Of a stretch of DNA of 64,000 bases, positions 22,272 through 35,049 are shown in pieces. The notes beneath the pieces are model-generated. The model was not told where the DNA came from and ran no database searches. It saw only the letters and a program-made list of their open reading frames with translations. Numbering within the stretch: the first letter of the stretch is position 1; each line of letters begins with the position of its first letter. The stretch is from NCBI GenBank assembly GCA_963930655.1, contig OZ005619.1, positions 3,640,501 through 3,704,500 on the forward strand, in the 5' to 3' direction. The position numbers and the translations under genes are program-made. This stretch comes from Myrica gale. Lineage: Eukaryota; Streptophyta; Magnoliopsida; Fagales; Myricaceae.

Positions 22272-24088
22272 GGGGGGGGTGCTGAGGTGGGATTGTCAAA
22301 TTTGTGAATGGGGAATTGGGAAAGAGGGAGAAAATGGGGAACGGTGGTGTCCTTTTCTGGCGAATGCCGATGATTGGATCTAAGTTCAATCGAACCGCTG
22401 AGGATTAGCACCCGTTGATATGACGTGGTAGACAGCTATCTTTAGACTACCATCTTTTTTTTTTTTTTTTTTTTTCTAAGCATCTTTAGACTACCATCTC
22501 CTTCACATCTTTTTTTTTTTTTAAAAAAAATAAAAATAAATTAAAGTTTCTGTTTTCCATTCTTTTCTATCCACACGAGTTTATTCGTTTGCACTTTGGC
22601 CCTTATCTATTAAAATAAAAAATAAAATTAACTTTAGTTTTTGTTTCCTTTGTCCTCTATGCACACGAGTTTATTGGTTTTTACTTGACTGTCAAATTTG
22701 TGTCTGGTTTTCTCCATTTCTATATCCATTTTTTACAAATTTTTTTTTTGTAACAAGAGAAATTTAATCACCTATTTATTTAAATCAAATTCGGATAGAT
22801 TTAGTTTAATATTTATACCAGTTAAATTTAACGATGAATCTGATCTAATATTCACATTAATTAAGTTTTACGTCACGATAAATTTTAGAGAGACTGATTA
22901 ACCTATTGATTGATTATCCACTCATTTTAGTTGTGAATGTGCACCTAATCTACACTGGAATTTTCATGCTGTCACTTGAGCTATTCAGGGTTATTTTCTA
23001 ATGTTCTTCACTGTTCAGGTCCTGCAAAATGTAACCAGCGAGCGATTAGATGCTGAAAGGAGATTTGCCTTGACCAAGAAGCACCTTTGACTCTAGATAT
23101 GAGAAAACAGACGATGATAGAGTTACCAAGATTTATGAATATCAAAAAATTACTCTAGAATAATCTAACACGTAAATCTTATATATGGTCTCACTCTAAA
23201 AATTGAGACCATTTCTTTGACCAGCCAACTCTTCCACATCACCATTGCTATCAGAAACCTATCGGCAATTAACAATAACAACCTGACAAATATATTATTA
23301 TGAGTCATTAGTTAATCAATTAAGATAACTTAAATTAGCTATACACGAATACAGTGCCGTAGTGGCCTAAGTCGTACCTAACAGCATTTTAAAACAAATA
23401 ACTATTCACCTATAAAACAAATAGAACTGTCTTTTTTTAGGTAACGAGGCACAATACGCAGCACCCATGTGCACGGAACTCGAACTGATTTAATCCAGTA
23501 TGGCAGTGTAGTCTAAGTGGGTTTCGGTAACTACTTGAGTTAACACTTCATAATATAACTTCTTGTGTACGTAGTCTGTGATGATCTTCTGTGTTTGGTT
23601 CAAAGTTGGTCCTAAAAATGGCCCTTAAATCTGCAGTCAAAATGGCCCTTACATCTGTGGAGTTTGCTTCTCTTTGGAGGAAATATGGGATTCAGACAGT
23701 AGAAAGAAAAGCAAAAGCGCATGGAGAATATTAAACACATGCGAGCGCGGCGCACCCAACTTTCTATAGAAAAAGATACTAGCCAGACTGACCTCTCACC
23801 CTCTCCAAATTCTAAATCAAAAGGCTCACATCATCACATCGTTCTGGGGATATCTTGAATCTGATTTTTCTACTGAAAGAATGGCATATGCTGCCGATAC
23901 TCTACTTAATTCTTCCTTGATCAGAGATCTCTTCGTTTCTTTGCTTATGATCCATTCCCTAGATAAGTGGAGACAACAGATCTTGGCCAAAGATCTCCTT
24001 TCCATTGGTTTAGCAATTCTGATAAAGTACAACATACTACATGGCACTACTTCATGATCTTTTTTTTCTTTTTGGAGTTGGCTAGATT
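22272..24088. other. Intergenic DNA with weak SINE-like remnants
   Basis: There are T-rich runs (22448-22475 and 22510-22530) and no recognisable gene. Around 23440-23520, a minus-strand GTTCGAGTTCC resembling a polymerase III B box suggests an eroded SINE, but the A box is unclear. Confidence 0.45.
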
Positions 24089-24096
24089 CATGCACT

Positions 24097-25053
24097 CAGA
24101 GGCGGAACTAAGGGGTAGCGACCCTGGGCGGTCGCTACCCCTCACGCCACAAAATTTTTTTTTTCATTACTTTTTTATTTTTTTTTAAAAAAAAAATTAA
24201 GTTGGTCTGAGCCCGATACCCCTGAAGCTCTGGCTCAGACCAACTATACATATGTTTTACACATAAAGCCTGAGCCCGATACCCCTGACCCAGAAAACTG
24301 CAATAACATCGTCTGATATTTTCTATCAGTCCACACAGCAGAAATGAGCTAAACTGGCACCATCAGTCCTCACACCTCTCACTCTCTCATTTTTTGTTTT
24401 TTTCCCTTATTTTTGCATATTATATTAAAAAAAACTTAAAAGCTCCTATTGTAACTTTTTGCAAAAAAAAAATATTGTTCAATTATTTGGATAGTACGGT
24501 TGCAGGTTGTTCTCGCGACCCACTTTTTTTCTTCCCTGGGTATACCCTCGTTGGGTGTCTGTGAAAGTCTCGATGTCTGATCATAAGAGCCAGGTGTTGT
24601 TTCCTCTATTCAGAGGTACAATATTATGTGGACTTAGATATCCACTATGTATGGACGTTAACTTAGTCAAAGAATGAAAGAAAAAAAAACGAAGAAAAAG
24701 TTGATTGCCAAAATATCACGAGGCGGATGAGTATTTTGCACTTCTAGGTAGACAAATGTGTCATTGCATGGAGCAAAGGGAAGCACTAATTTTAGAACTT
24801 CAGACTTTTTTTGCATTAAGTAGTAAAAAAAAATTTTTTTGTCATTTTTCCTTAAAAAGTTTGCCCCCCCATTAATTAGGTTTCTGGCTCCGCCACTGGG
24901 TACATGTATTGTAATATTTTTAATGCTTTTAGTCTTTAATTTTTTATATTGTAATTGTAAGACAATTTTTAGCATTATAAAGGGAAAAAAAAATTTTATC
25001 ATTTCGTCTTTAGAATTCGACCCCCCTGAATTTTGGTCCTGGTTCCGCCACTG
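24097..25053 (+). mobile_element. Deleted hAT derivative with exact target duplication
   Basis: The ends CAGAGGCGGAAC (24097) and GTTCCGCCACTG (to 25053) are inverted repeats, and CATGCACT flanks both sides (24089-24096 and 25054-25061). The right ~150 bp matches the 3' end of the autonomous-type hAT at 13660-18162. A second hAT right end (GGCTCCGCCACTG at 24887-24899) lies inside, so a further end was nested or duplicated. No transposase remains. The left part repeats GAGCCCGATACCCCTGA. Confidence 0.85.
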
Positions 25054-25061
25054 CATGCACT

Positions 25062-25756
25062 AGCTTCTTCTTTTTTCATGCACTAGCTATTTGATGGTTT
25101 GAAATGACCCTCTGTTCCCAAAAGGGTATCACAAACCACAGTTTTTGTTTAAAGCTAAAAATTAGCCAATTAACTCACTCTTTGATAGATTTTTGTGCTA
25201 ATCTCTCCTAGATTTACTTGTAAATTAGGTTAACTGAGTCGATGAAATGACCACTCTAGGACACAAAAGATTTCCTTAAGACTAGTATAAGAAAAAATGC
25301 ATGTTTGAGATTCTACTATAGATCAAGCACTAGTTGATTAATTAAGCCTTTTCTTAAAGATAAAAATTTGGTCTTAAAAAAATATGTTTTTTCCGAACTC
25401 ATAACGCCATAACACCTGACTTTCTTCCGTCCTCTTTTAAGAGTTTCTGCCCTTCTCAAAATAGTAATTTCGGAGGAAAAAATTAGAATAAATATTTTCA
25501 TATTGAAAAACATACACTTGAAATCGATGAATTTTCATCACTAATGAATAATGATGTGTCCTTAGAAAAAAAAAAAGAATAATGATGTTCCTAACTAGAT
25601 AAACATTTTGATCACATTTTTTTTGTATTGAATCACGTACATATCAATCTTACACTAACAAAGGCATCAGAACATATATTTTGTAAAAGAAAAAAAATGC
25701 TTAATTCGTATTAATATCAGTCCCACCCCTCCTAAGATAGATTTATGAATCCCAAG
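25062..25756. other. Intergenic DNA, no gene recognised
   Basis: AT-rich sequence with no conserved coding frame and no obvious element ends. Confidence 0.5.
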
Positions 25757-26022
25757 GGGTTGGTTTGGGTGGTCAAGACCAGGGGCCTAGGAGTGTACTC
25801 TCCCCTGATGTCTTAGGTTCGAATCCCCTCATATACAAACAATTTCTTGAGACTATTCATACATCAAAGCTGGACTTACCTGACATGTGTGGCTTGGGAG
25901 GACTGCATGACATGAAGTTTGCTGTAGCGTTAAATCCAACTCGTGCGTATACCAGACGAGGTCCGTCCACACTCGGTGCACGTGAATGGATGCTCAGATT
26001 TCTGAATTCACCACTAGAAGTA
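25757..26022 (+). mobile_element. tRNA-derived SINE (Au-like)
   Basis: The segment begins GGTTGGTTTGGGTGGTCAAG, an A-box region, and has the B box GGTTCGAATCCC about 50 bases later (25816-25827). Plant Au-type SINEs start this way. The 3' limit is set loosely at CACCACTAG because no clear target duplication was found. The open frame across it is incidental. Confidence 0.75.
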
Positions 26023-26405
26023 TCCATAACATGCCACAAAAGTGATATGACTATTTTTTAGTAAGGAGGACAACATCTCCATTTTTTTATTAAATATCTT
26101 CATTTATGGTAGAAGAATATCACTGTATATTAAAATACCAAACAATACTCTAAAAAAAGAAAAATAAAGGACTAAAAAAACTAACTAGAAAATCAAAAAC
26201 AAAATAACCGATCTAAAATCTAATATCTTAACTAATCAAGAGACAGAATACCCCATCTCATAGGCAAAATGCTGGAAATTAACATGTTCTTAAGTTTTTC
26301 ATTTGCTTGGTTTTAGTTGGGCTTTCACTCTCGAACCTTCTCACCACACTTGGTTGGAGAAGGGAGGACCTTCCCGAACCTCTCAATCTTACTTTATTCC
26401 TAATA

Positions 26406-26706
26406 GGGATAATTACACTTTGCGCCCCTTATCTTTGGAGTCATTTATAATGCGCACCCCGATATTTTAATTTTGAGATATTGAGCCCTTTATCTTCAAC
26501 ATTTTTGCAATGTGCACCTCGTACCCAATTTGACAGTCTAAATTTACAGATTTCGTCAAATGTGAACCGGTCGCTCGTCGTGTCTCTCACATGAACCGGT
26601 CAACCACTACGTGTTAACGAAATCCATCAATTTAGACGGTCAAATCGGGTACGGGGTGCATATTGCAAAAATGTTGAAGATTAGAGGCACAAAGTGTAAT
26701 TATCCC
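26406..26706. mobile_element. Mutator-type foldback MITE, 301 bp
   Basis: The ends GGGATAATTACACTTTG and CAAAGTGTAATTATCCC are inverted repeats extending through most of each half (TTTGCAATGTGCACC versus GGTGCATATTGCAAA). The 9-bp sequence TTCCTAATA flanks both sides exactly (26397-26405 and 26707-26715), the duplication length of Mutator-like elements. There is no coding capacity. Confidence 0.92.
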
Positions 26707-26715
26707 TTCCTAATA

Positions 26716-29459
26716 AAACCATCATGGAAATTATTTTGAAAACTTTAAGGAATTCAAAGGAGTTCTTTAAAAGTTAAGGACTACTGTAATAAGTTATCCA
26801 TTTTGTATCTAACTTCTTTTCTTTCTCCTCTCTGCTTTCTCGGGTATGGGCACCATTTTGGGTTTGGTTGCAGGTTAAATATAGGCTGGTGAGGTGGTCC
26901 TCTTTGGTCACACCCTGTTTGGATGCCTTTCTCCTCTCCAGGCGCCCTTTTCGGCTCGATTCCGGAGGTGGTAGGGCGGCGCGTGGTGACCTACGCGTGA
27001 GCGTGGGTGACACGTGCCCGCCCCTTTTCCCCTTCTTTTGGGCTCTTTAGCTTGCTTTCTTGCTGGTTTCTTTTAATTTGCTCGTTTGTTTTTCTTTCCA
27101 GGAGATCTGGTTTGAGCATGAGATAGTGGCGACTAGCGCTCACCCTTCGGTGGAGATGCTCTCTTTTTTCATTATCAGTGGTTTTGCCCACCAGTTAGTG
27201 TTCTCTAGCTCTCATTATGGTCCTATTTTGGTTGTGGTGTGATGGATGCACCGGTGTGGAAGTGGACGGGAGTGCTTTGAATGCTTCAGTCTCCGGCGTC
27301 TGAAACTGTCTTGTGTGGCAGATCTCATATTGTATCCGGGTCTTAGGACACGTTTTAAAATCATGGGTTGTTTAGCCTATCTGTATGAGGCCTTTATGGC
27401 CATTGGGAAGCAAGCCCCTATGGCCCATTGGTGTAATGCCCCTGAACATTGTAACCAGTCTCATCAGTCTATCTGTATTCAACACTGCTGCAATTTCTCC
27501 GGTGAAAGGAATTTCATGCTGCAAAAAAAAAATGACACCTTACTTCTTTTCCTTGTTATAGTTTGGCATGATTGTGATCTGACACTAGTGTAAAAAAAGT
27601 TAAATTGATACGAATATTGCAAAAGATGGTCACGTGATCATCATGGCGCCCCAATTTCATCTTTCAATATCTACTACTTTTTTTTTTGGATCATGTTAAA
27701 ACACTTAAAAGCTAATACACTTGTTTGTTAGACAAAATTTTAGAAAATTTGACTTAATATAATAATTATAAATATTCTCTCTACATTAAATTATATATTT
27801 TTATGATAATAAATATAAAAAATTCATTTAAATAGTTTATCTCTTTCACTTTTTTACTAATTCCAACTTCTCAAAATTTTAACAACCTACTTTTTCTGTA
27901 GCCGGATGATATATGAATTGTGTGAATTCCTCCATAGGTTGTCTAGATAGTATACTTATAATTATAATAAAAAATATATAAAAAATTAAATACAAAAAAT
28001 TAAACTATAAAAATATATTATTATTTTATTTTTTTTAAAACATGTGACATGACAAGTAACTATATATTGACACTTGTCATCCCACGTCATCAATTAGATT
28101 CAGTGATTTGTTAATTCTTAAAAGTTAAGAGAATTTTTTAAAAAAATCTCATGAAAATTTTAAAAATAAAAATTAAATGAAAAAGGAAAATCCCTAATTT
28201 TTGGAGGGTTTTGGGAGGGGGGGGGGCACGGCTCCCCCAGCCCCCTCTAGGTCACTACCTTTGCCCCTGATCTCGGCTAACAAAGTTCTTTTGTTGCTTC
28301 TCAGACCTGCAAATACAAGCATGTGCCCTAAGAGGGCAAGGAAGACTTAGATGTATGTTTTAGAGTTTTATAATGCAAATCTTTAAGGAGAGTTTTTGTG
28401 ACTTAGATTGTTATTCGCGGACCAAGAAACACGTAACTGTTTGGTATTTTGATTAGCCACTGTTCAGGATAGTTTGGACAACCTTTTAGTTGATTGAAAC
28501 GTGCTTTTGGTCAATGTTTGAGAATTTGACACTTAATTCTCTTGTCGTGCCTCAAGCAATGGGATCGTGGGCTCCTAATTTTAATCTCTCGTCGTTGCTA
28601 GGTAATGGGCCTTGCGGGTTCTCAGCTTTTGGGCTCTCCATTTATGTATTTTGTGGTATCATTATTAAATTCAAGCATTATTTTTCAGGGGAGATTATTT
28701 CTCAAGTTGACCCTTAATCCGGGGGGCCATTAATCGAGGCATAAAGATCCCCGCGCGCGTATATATATATATATATAATTTTTTTTGAAACATCTATATT
28801 ATATATTGAAAAAGACACACAAACACAAATTACAAGTTAAAAAAATAAAGAAAAACTCACTAGGGGCTTTATAAGCGGCGAATTGAGGGGCCAATACTAA
28901 AGTAACTTTTGAAGAAGATACAAGATCTTCGGATGGGTCGGGCTCGAGGCCCAAAACGAGAGGACCAAAAGATTTTAAGAAGCACGAAAAATTCGTAAAA
29001 ATAACAAATCCACAGCTGAACACCAATTAGACCAATGAATGAGACAGACTGACTCATATAACAATATAATTATATTTTTTTCCCCTCAGATTTTCTTGTT
29101 CTCTGTACCAATTCCCAAATGTACTTTTTGTAAAGCGTTTGTCCAGACTCTAGGATAAGATTTTATAATCAGAACGAGAAGGTTCTTTCTTTGTGGGTTT
29201 TTAAGCTAGTTTATTGAGTATTTGTCCCATTTGATGCCCGCGGATATTTTTGGTCGTTCAATGCTCGTTCACACTGGCTCGTTGAGTGTAGATTAGTTGT
29301 AGCCTAGAAAACTATGCTTTGCTTCGCAGAAGCGTTCAAAACCCTCGCTGCAATCCCCTAACATTCTTTTTGTCCTGTAATAATGATTTTATGGTTATTC
29401 ATCTCTAATCATAATTTTGCCGGTCTCAACTGATAATAATTTATTTTTAAAATCTCACC
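26716..29459. other. Intergenic DNA, no gene recognised
   Basis: Several short open frames at 26770-27600 show no conserved motif. A G-run of about ten followed by CACGGCTCCCCCAG (about 28217-28240) resembles the decayed end of a transposon. A TA microsatellite occurs at about 28759-28778. The rest is AT-rich. Confidence 0.5.
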
Positions 29460-31154
29460 TCGTGGCGGAATCAGGATTAAAATTTAAAAGTATCGAATTT
29501 TAAAGGCAAAATTACAAAAAAAAATTTCTTTCTTAATACAAAAAGTGTCTTAAAGTTACAATATCGAAAATTAAGGACTAAAAACATTAAAAATATTAGA
29601 ATACATATACCGCACTATGTACTGCGACTGAGAGGTGACAATTGAATCCTACGACTTTGCATCTTCTGAAAATGTTGCAAAATGACTTCGTTCTCAATAG
29701 TTTTAAAAACTTCTTGCTCGATGTACACTACAATGCAATCATTCATCGATTCATCTCTCATCCTATTACGCAAATTACTCTTGATGATCTTCATCTCAAA
29801 AAACACGCTTTCAACGATTGCAGTCGCAACTGGTAAGACCAATGTCAACTCAATAAGTCAATAAATTAATGAAAATAAAGTATTCTTTTTGGTTTCAACC
29901 ATCTTCATAGCAAGACCTCTAATATCTTGAAGCCCAGAAAATATCAATTCTTCTAACATCTCTAATATAGGTATTAAACTGATTTTTAAGTATCAAATGA
30001 TCATCTACTGTGAAATTTTCTAGGTAAAGCTCAGCAAGACGAGATAACTTAACATGATCAAACGCTGAGGATGAGTCAATTATTCAGATGTTGTGTCAAT
30101 TATTCATGATAACAACAGATGCACACAACCACAAAACTCAGCCAGGAGCCTTAGGCTCTGCTGCCATAGTTGTCAGACCAAAATCAGCAAAAACAACTAG
30201 ACACCAAGCATAGCAAAGAAATTTAAACATATCATTTTCCCAAGACCCATACTTCCATACAATCACGTGTTCCAACCACATGGTCATAAACCCTACTGCT
30301 AAAATCCCTCTAGAGGAACACAGACAAAAGCTATAGATTTATCATTTAAGTTAATTTGCCTATAGCTTTTCGGTCAGTTCGTTTAACAATTCAGCCACTG
30401 ATGAATCGCATGGTCGAATTTCAGAGGTGCACAATTATGTCTAACCAATTGATCACTAAATCTATGTCTAAAGTTGAGCTAACACATGCAATAACCCAAT
30501 AAAAATTACAGAAAATCCATTTCACATAAAAAGCTCAAATAAAGAAATTTACCTCATTGCCTAAAATCCTAAACTACTAAAACAAAATAATAGAAAAAAC
30601 GGAGCGGAACTCACCAATATGAGGGACTACCTTCGACCGCTAACAAAAACAGATTTGAGAATCAAAAAGCAAAAAAGACAAATTAGAAAAGAAAAAGAAA
30701 TCAAGACTACGATAATAGTCGTAGAGACGCACAAGGAGAGAGAGAGAGAGAGAGATAGAGAAATGAGAAACGGGTTATACCTAGTGCGGCGGTGGGGCAA
30801 CTGGGATGTGGGCAACGACGGCTAGGTCACGGCTGAGAAGTTAGAAATTGTGAGAGAGAGGGAGAGAGATCGCGCAAGAGGGGCAACTTCTTTTTCAAAA
30901 CAGGGGTGACACGTACTGTTTCATCCTTGTTTTAATTTTTTGAATAGAGGGTGGAACAACGTCGTTTCACCATCTGCATATAAAAAAATAAAAAGAGTCG
31001 GGGGCCCAGGCCTAATGGGAATTGGGCCCAAGCCGCCCAAGATAAAACTCTATTTGGTCTAGGCCTAATGGGTATCGGGCCCATACCAACTTATGGAAAA
31101 ACGGAGCAATGTATAGCGACCGCCCTAGTTTGCTACCCTCTCCTTCCGCCACTG
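29460..31154 (-). mobile_element. Decayed hAT remnant, reverse orientation
   Basis: The left boundary carries GTGGCGGAATCAGG, a hAT terminus, followed by a minus-strand transposase C-terminal fragment. The right boundary CCTTCCGCCACTG (to 31154) resembles the opposite terminus, with GGGCCCA-rich subterminal words at 31003-31085. The flanking octamers do not match, so either the duplication has decayed or the two ends belong to different insertions. The interior at 30090-30990 holds no recognised gene and a GA microsatellite near 30737-30756. Confidence 0.6.
29615..30085 (-). pseudogene. hAT transposase C-terminal fragment
   Basis: The minus strand reads the hAT dimerisation region (LTLVLPVATAIVES, KSNLRNRMRDESMNDC, FQKMQSRRIQLSPLS). 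It parallels the C-terminus of the transposase at 15526-18012 and ends at 29615. Upstream (29850-30085) the match continues in broken frames through a SSAFDHV segment. It is a non-functional remnant. Confidence 0.85.
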
Positions 31155-32901
31155 CTCAGATTGCTTTAATAGTTAAGGCTTACTCGGGGCTGTGTAAATC
31201 AGGTGCACGGTCTCAAGTTTAAGTCTCCTTAAGATTATATCAGTGATTTAATTGTGAAGTTGGTCCGTCTAACCTCTCTAAAATTTACCTTAGTTTTAAA
31301 CCTACTAAATCCGATTAAATTAGACCAAATTAATCCGAATCCCGTGCACAAAAGGCGGCATAGATTTCTTGTCGTCCAGGAAAATCTTAATATACGTAAT
31401 GTTAGCTAGAAGCGATATCTATTGAAGCTATGAAACTCCCCTTGAAAGTTTCATATAAAACCAAGCCTCGGGTATCACAATGGCTCTCCATTGGTATTGT
31501 GAACTTCTAGCTTCCTTGATGTTTGAGGTTCATTATCTCATTTTTTCTAAAACAGATGAAACATTCCAACTTAACGTGGATCTTGAAGAATTACTTCTAA
31601 CATAACAGGAGTCCAAGTGCTCCTTGTCATTACCTCCTCAGCAAAACACAAGGGAAACTATAGCTATGTTTGTTTAATAGTCTTGAAGACGTTTATCAAT
31701 CTTAAAAATATTTTTTTAAAAACAAACATGACTCTTTCATACAAATAAACATTTTAATCTTCAATAACATTTTCTATTTAATCATTTACCTCAATTTTTA
31801 TGAAAGTAATAAAAAAATTTATTATTATTATTTTTATGAAAAATCATAAACTCTTTCCATAAAAATCTTCTTTTCAAAATAAAAAATTCGCTTTAGACCT
31901 AATTGAGATAATTTCTAAACACATTCAAAATCTATCGAGTCATTTGAACAAATATAAACTCCATTGATAAAATAAACAGCATAAATTAATTCAAGCACTA
32001 ATCACACGAGAAGACAATGATTTTATTGGCGAAGTGAAAACCCTTTAAGATACCATTCAAATGCAAAATCATCCGGGTTAACAGCCTCCAGAAATCTACT
32101 AAGAAGTGAAACCTTTACAAAGATGATTTATATACGAGCAACCTCCAGTTGCTTAACTTTGATTACCCAATGTATAATCTAAGTAATCGAACCCAGACTT
32201 GCTCCATGCGGTTAACCTTCAACCCTTTAAGGTTATTCTTACATACTCGTTGTGAACGACCTTGTTCTTCAACACCAAAACTTTGGCAGCCAAACTTTCT
32301 TCAACGCTCTGAAGGTTTAACAGAAGAAGTTAGTTACAATGGTAATTGGGTGAGAGAAAAATACCTGTCTATTGATCCCATTTTTAAGAGCGAAAACACT
32401 CGAGAGATTATGTTCATAAATCGATTAGATTTTTAAATGTTTATCTTATCTAAATGCAATCCTGCCAGAGCTCGGAAAATCATCATTTTCCTCTTGAACA
32501 CTTAAACTAAAACTTATTTGATAATAAATTACAACTCAATTAAAATTTAAATTTGACACGGAATTTTGCCAACACTAAAACACTAATACAAAACATATTT
32601 TTTTTATTCACACATTCTACAAGAGAATAAATTTCAAAAAGTTTTTCTTTCTAAACATATTTTCTATGGCCCCCACTATTCTCACAAATACTCAAAATGA
32701 TCTATTTTTTTCTTAACATTACAAACAAAAATATTTTAAAAAACACAAAAAACCATTATTTTGTACTCTTGAACATTAGAGCACTCAGTGTCACTTAGGG
32801 GTCCAGACTACTAAATTTATCTTATCAAGCTATCGAATTGCTAAAATTTATTAGTGTGTATCCTTTAAGTAGATCCAATGTTCATATATGCGATAAATAG
32901 G
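31155..32901. other. Intergenic DNA, possible SINE remnant at its left end
   Basis: At about 31160-31240 a tract with GGTCTCAAGTTTAAGTCTCC could be a decayed polymerase III B box. From 31680 the sequence is AT-rich with TGTTTG/CAAAC words like MITE remnants. No protein family is recognisable in the open frame at 32149-32436. Confidence 0.45.
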
Positions 32902-32904
32902 TCA

Positions 32905-34255
32905 CACTACAAAAAAAAACCGCCTATAGCGGCGGTCATTGTAGCGGCGGTCAGAAAAACCGCCGCTACAAGGTGGTTTTAGCGGCGTTTACAGAAAATC
33001 GCGGCTAAAAATAGCCTATAGCCGCGGTTTCTGTAGCCGCGGTCACTGACCGCGGCTAAAGAAACCGCGGCTAAAAATAGTTAAACGGGGTCTGTCGCGG
33101 CGGTCGTCTATAGCGGCGATCACTGACCGCCGCTATAGGGGTGTCTACAGCGGCGGTCAACGTGACCGCCGCTATAGAAAGAGGGTCTACAGCGGCGGTC
33201 ACGTTGACCGCCGCTGAATCTCGTACCTGTAGCAGTGGTTTTAATACAAACCGCTGCTACAGGTATACCTATAGCGGCGGTCTTTGTAGTGACCGCCGCT
33301 ATAGGTATAAATTTAAAAAAATGAAAAAAAAATAGAAAAATAAAATTTTATGTGTTATTTAAGGTTAAAAATTGTTTTATTGACTATTTATTCTTTTTTA
33401 TACATAATTTTATTTTGTCACATGTTTTAACAAAAATTTAAGAGACCTACTTAATAAAATATGAAATTAGAGAGAGTGTTATGAATATTGAAGTTGTTAT
33501 ATAGAATTGGGGCACTTTTCGCACACGTGTCGGTTTTTTCGTCATAACTTTGGCTACAAGTATCCGATTCGCGCCCATGACCCCAATTCGGAAAGCTCTT
33601 TTCGGCGCGCACGTCGTGGGCACCCAGCTACGCTTCGGTGCGCCTCGTTTCGAGCCCTAAATCCGCTGTTTTCCCTCTCAAAAACCTATTTTTAGTTATG
33701 ATTTTCTTTCCTTTACCGTTTAAGAATTATTTTTGAACCCGATTTGGGTCAGGTTAGGTCCTATTTTTTTTTTAAATACGGTCCAGACCTCATTTATTAA
33801 GATAAATACAATTTTTTTATATTTTTAATACATGTCCCCTTCAGCAACAAATCCTGTTATATTTTTATATAAAGTACTTAGGTTAATTAGCACATATAAA
33901 TTATATAATAAACACATACTTTTAAATTTTCTAAATACTAATATAATTTACAACTACTTTTTATTTATTAAATACACATATTTATTACTCAAAATTTGGA
34001 AAAACTACATATTTATTAAGAAAAACGAATTTTTATATTCAAACGGTACCGTTTCTTCGAAACGTAAATTTCAAAAAGTTAAGTGACCTGTAGACCGCCG
34101 CTATAGGTGTTCAACTTTTTAAAACCGATTAAAAAAATTCGAAAAAAATGTCTATAGCGGCGGTCGCGACCGCCGCTACAGGACCGCCGCTATAGGCTTA
34201 GGGTCTTCTCCAGCGGTCGCAAAAACCGCCGCTATAAGTCGGTTTTTTTGTAGGG
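32905..34255. mobile_element. Non-autonomous CACTA element, 1351 bp
   Basis: It begins CACTACAAAAAAAA and ends TTTTTTTGTAGGG, one base off the canonical GTAGTG. It is flanked by the 3-bp duplication TCA (32902-32904 and 34256-34258). The first ~400 bp and last ~110 bp are arrays of TATAGCGGCGGTC and its complement forming many small hairpins, the subterminal repeats expected in CACTA elements. The interior (33340-33740) is shared with the CACTA at 55162. There is no transposase. Short open frames here arise from the repeat. Confidence 0.9.
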
Positions 34256-34258
34256 TCA

Positions 34259-35049
34259 CGTGACTAAATTTTAATGATAAGGTATTCTCAAATGACATAT
34301 TAATAAATTTTAGTAATTCGAAAACGTAATCTAACCAATATTTCAAATGACATTCACACCAGTATAAGGAATTTTCCCTTAAAAAACATGATGTTGGTTT
34401 TGTATTTAACTGTATATGGAAGATACAAATTACCCTTAAAATTAAAACTAATGACCGTATAGAGATAAGAGTATTTTGTCAGAATATACCAGGAGTAAGC
34501 ATTGGAAACTTCCAACTAAGTTCTAAGGTCTACGATTCAAAAGTAGTCGTAGAACAGAAGATGTCATTGTTTGACTTTAGAATAAGGTGAGAGGAGTACC
34601 CTTCCTAACAACGCTACAACTACGCAATGATAATTGCTACTGTATTTTCTCACCTTTTTGTTTTTTGGACAGACGCTTTCGAATGTATAAAAAAATGATT
34701 GAGATCCAGCTAATATCGATCCAAGATTGACAAATTCATAAAACAGAAAAAGGCAAGTTGACATCGTACAACAATATTAGGAATCAAGATTTTCTATAAT
34801 TTTGTTTAGAAAAAAAAGATTTTCTATAATTTTGTATCTGAATTAATTATATAATTTGGAAAGATGCCCTGATAGGAATCAAGATCCTCTATAATATTAG
34901 AATCAGTTTCGGAGGAACGAGTACTACAATATTAGGAATCAAGATACTCTATTATTTTTTGTCAAAATTAATGGAGCAATTTAGAGAGAGATCTTACACT
35001 ATTTAATTTTGTCTATATTTGTTTATATAAAGTTTCGAATATCATAGAC
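34259..35049. other. Intergenic DNA, no gene recognised
   Basis: AT-rich sequence. The phrase AATCAAGAT(T/A/C)CTCTATAAT recurs at about 34782, 34876 and 34937, suggesting a small decayed repeat. Confidence 0.5.

Noticed and set aside
25816-25827. B-box sequence suggesting a tRNA gene
   Set aside because: No cloverleaf can be formed; spacing and surrounding sequence fit a SINE.
25765-26061. 98-codon open frame
   Set aside because: It lies across a tRNA-derived SINE with A and B boxes, so it is incidental.
28150-28265. Possible transposon end with a G-run and CTAGGTCACTACCTTTGCCCCTG
   Set aside because: No partner end or target duplication could be found, so it was left as intergenic DNA.
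31970-32600. Stretch with a retroelement-like feel (GCGAAGTGAAAACCC, broken frame 32149-32436)
   Set aside because: No LTR pair, primer site or protein motif could be identified.
32900-33310. Regular repeats reminiscent of a CRISPR-like array
   Set aside because: Units alternate in orientation, vary in spacing and lie in a eukaryotic CACTA terminus; there are no unique spacers of constant length.
33141-33335. Open frame of Ala/Val/Thr repeats
   Set aside because: It arises from the GCGGCGGTC hairpin arrays of the CACTA element and has no protein-like features.
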